This document shows positions 62,820 through 64,000 of a stretch of DNA of 64,000 nt, in pieces. How positions within the stretch are numbered: position 1 is the first letter of the stretch; every line of letters begins with the position of its first letter. The stretch comes from Marinobacter xestospongiae. Its GTDB lineage: Bacteria > Pseudomonadota > Gammaproteobacteria > Pseudomonadales > Oleiphilaceae. The notes below the pieces were generated by a model. It saw only the letters and a list, made by a program, of their open reading frames with translations. It made no database searches and had not been told where the DNA came from. The position numbers and the translations under genes are program-made. The stretch lies in contig NZ_JAKZAK010000029.1 in the NCBI RefSeq assembly GCF_023156385.1, positions 1 through 64,000 on the forward strand, in the 5' to 3' direction.

Positions 62820-63760
62820 CAAGAACAACCTGAAACTAGATTCAGATCTAACTTTAAAGATTAAAGCACGGAATATAAAGGACTTATGAAGGTGACACGC
62901 AATGCCCAATACTCCTAAATATTGGACATTGGAGAAATGCGCGAATACAGCCCCGTACCCGCCCAGATCCCTGACAGCCCTGACAGCCCTGACAGCAACA
63001 ACAAGCTCCGCCGTCCGCGCCCATGTCCCATGTCTCGTATCCCGTGAATACTGCCGACACTTCCGCCATCGTGCTCGGGATCTACCTGCAACATCAACAC
63101 TGCTTCGATTCTCTGGGCAGCAGAACCAGCGCTGAAGTTAGCCGAATCAACCAGGAGAAACACTCTGAGCGCATGTCGTTTGAACTGCGGGGAGAACTTC
63201 AGAGAACCAAAGGCCCTTGAAGAGCAGGTGCGGTGCACGTTGCCGGTTTTATAGAACGCAGGCCAGCTTTACCGAATACAGGGAGTTTCTTGACCGAACA
63301 CAAGGAACATGCCGTGCCTGCTGGTGAGGCTAGACAGGCTCGAGCCACCATTCAAAAACAGACCAACGACCCAGGAGGGCTTTCGAGCCAGATACTCCGT
63401 TGTCCAAAACTCATAGAACCCAGGCAGGCCTTGGCTCAGAAGCCTGCGTTGACGCTGAAGATTCCTTCTACACCGATTGCGCACCTGAGTAGGTGGATTA
63501 CACCCTGAATAGATTGGCCAGCCATCTGCCAAGTTTATAGCTTGGGCTTACATCACATAACTGCGCATAATGTATATTATGTTAAATGGTGTCTTTGAGA
63601 ACACACCAATCCTTGCCAGAGCGGTGCTATTCCCCGTCTCGTGTGATGCTCTCTGTTCCCGAGTCTGTGATTTTTTACCATCGGGCTCAGGAGTTAATCA
63701 GAGGCTCCCTCGTCACCCGGGGGAGTCTTGGAGCCTCACCCGGGTGATCAATGCGTACTT
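62820..63760. other. 940-bp gene-poor region with small repeats next to the recombinase
   Basis: No convincing gene. It contains a 9-bp direct repeat CTGACAGCC (about 62972-62997, three copies, the last shortened), CCAATA/TATTGG inverted ends around 62907-62926, CATAAT/ATTATG (around 63567-63582), and a hairpin GAGGCTCC (63701-63708) with GGAGCCTC (63730-63737) plus the palindrome TCACCCGGGTGA (63736-63747). The last two lie 15-60 bases from the dioxygenase stop and may terminate that transcript. Att-like or recombinase-regulatory function is a guess. Confidence 0.45.
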
Positions 63761-64000
63761 CTAAACACCAACAGGGGGTTCGCCAGCAATAATCGTGCGC
63801 TGCATTTCCCGTCTCATCCCTTTGTAATCAGCCATGGGGTAATGCTGAGTACAGCGGTTGTCCCACATGGCCACGGAGCCCTTCTCCCAGCGGAAACGGC
63901 ACAGGTTGAGCGGATCCTGGACCACTTTTTCCTGCAGGTAGTTCAACAGCGTTTCGGATTCGTCGAAGTGCATGCCCTGAATCGTGATCGAATAGACGCC
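63761..64000 (-). CDS. TauD/TfdA-family dioxygenase, 3' part only
   Basis: The frame runs off the window end, so only the last 79 residues are visible. RFRWEKGSVAMWDNRCTQHY has the third iron-ligand His (TQHY), and MQRTIIAGEPP holds the 2-oxoglutarate-binding Arg. It matches the C-terminus of TauD-type Fe(II)/2-oxoglutarate dioxygenases, which split taurine and other sulfonates or aryloxy acids. Substrate cannot be told from this part. The true start lies beyond 64000. Confidence 0.9.
   Translation of the reverse strand, partial: GVYSITIQGMHFDESETLLNYLQEKVVQDPLNLCRFRWEKGSVAMWDNRCTQHYPMADYKGMRREMQRTIIAGEPPVGV

Noticed and set aside
62972-62997. Possible CRISPR or integron array from CTGACAGCC repeats
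   Set aside because: Only three contiguous 9-bp copies without spacers; no cas genes or attC-type sites.

Overview
The window looks like chromosomal DNA of a marine gammaproteobacterium close to Marinobacter. This is an inference from content, not a database match. The GC content is high, and the gene set combines BCCT-type osmolyte uptake, a TrkH potassium channel, many c-di-GMP proteins, a selenophosphate synthetase fused to a flavoprotein, and a TonB receptor. No rRNA, tRNA or CRISPR array was recognised.

Region 1 (1-13111) is a catabolic block read on the minus strand. A divergent LysR gene (12218-13111) faces four tightly packed genes: a class III CoA-transferase, a MaoC/HTD2-type hydratase, an MmgE/PrpD protein and a CitE-type lyase. 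Together they match the itaconate to itaconyl-CoA to citramalyl-CoA to acetyl-CoA plus pyruvate route. The same strand continues into a quaternary-ammonium (betaine/carnitine-like) module: an FAD/2Fe-2S reductase, a mandelate-racemase/muconate-lactonizing-type enzyme, a BCCT transporter, a Rieske oxygenase and an aldehyde dehydrogenase. It ends at a clear terminator beside an IS3 transposase remnant.

Region 2 (13377-15210) is a scar of a mobile element. It holds a rearranged P2 gpA-like HUH replication gene with a duplicated C-terminal segment and an in-frame stop, plus two small A+T-richer genes.

Region 3 (15517-31905) holds an alpha/beta hydrolase, a 1525-residue secreted multidomain protein with Kelch and sorbosone-dehydrogenase-like propellers, a PA14 lipoprotein, a DUF2059-type protein, a DUF192 lipoprotein with an ABC-2 exporter, three small unknown proteins, and a PhnCDE-like importer.

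The importer belongs with the genes at 32026-34994: the selenophosphate synthetase fusion and a phasin-like protein whose stop codon overlaps the fusion's start. I read the whole set as a selenium uptake and activation cassette rather than a phosphonate one.

Region 4 (35103-55078) is mostly housekeeping and signalling: PilZ proteins, a GNAT-amidohydrolase fusion, a chemoreceptor, RecQ, lipid and ester enzymes, TrkH, ACP phosphodiesterase, a 7TMR-DISM diguanylate cyclase, a DUF2914 protein with a hexanucleotide repeat, and a YfiR / histidine kinase / response regulator / REC-GGDEF-EAL operon.

Region 5 (55117-64000) begins with a three-gene operon: a thiamine-diphosphate enzyme followed by two different citrate-synthase-fold proteins that both seem to lack the catalytic residues. 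This is the least explained set in the window. It is followed by a TonB receptor, an FMN reductase, a solitary tyrosine recombinase, a 0.9-kb gene-poor stretch rich in small repeats, and the 3' part of a TauD/TfdA dioxygenase cut by the window end.
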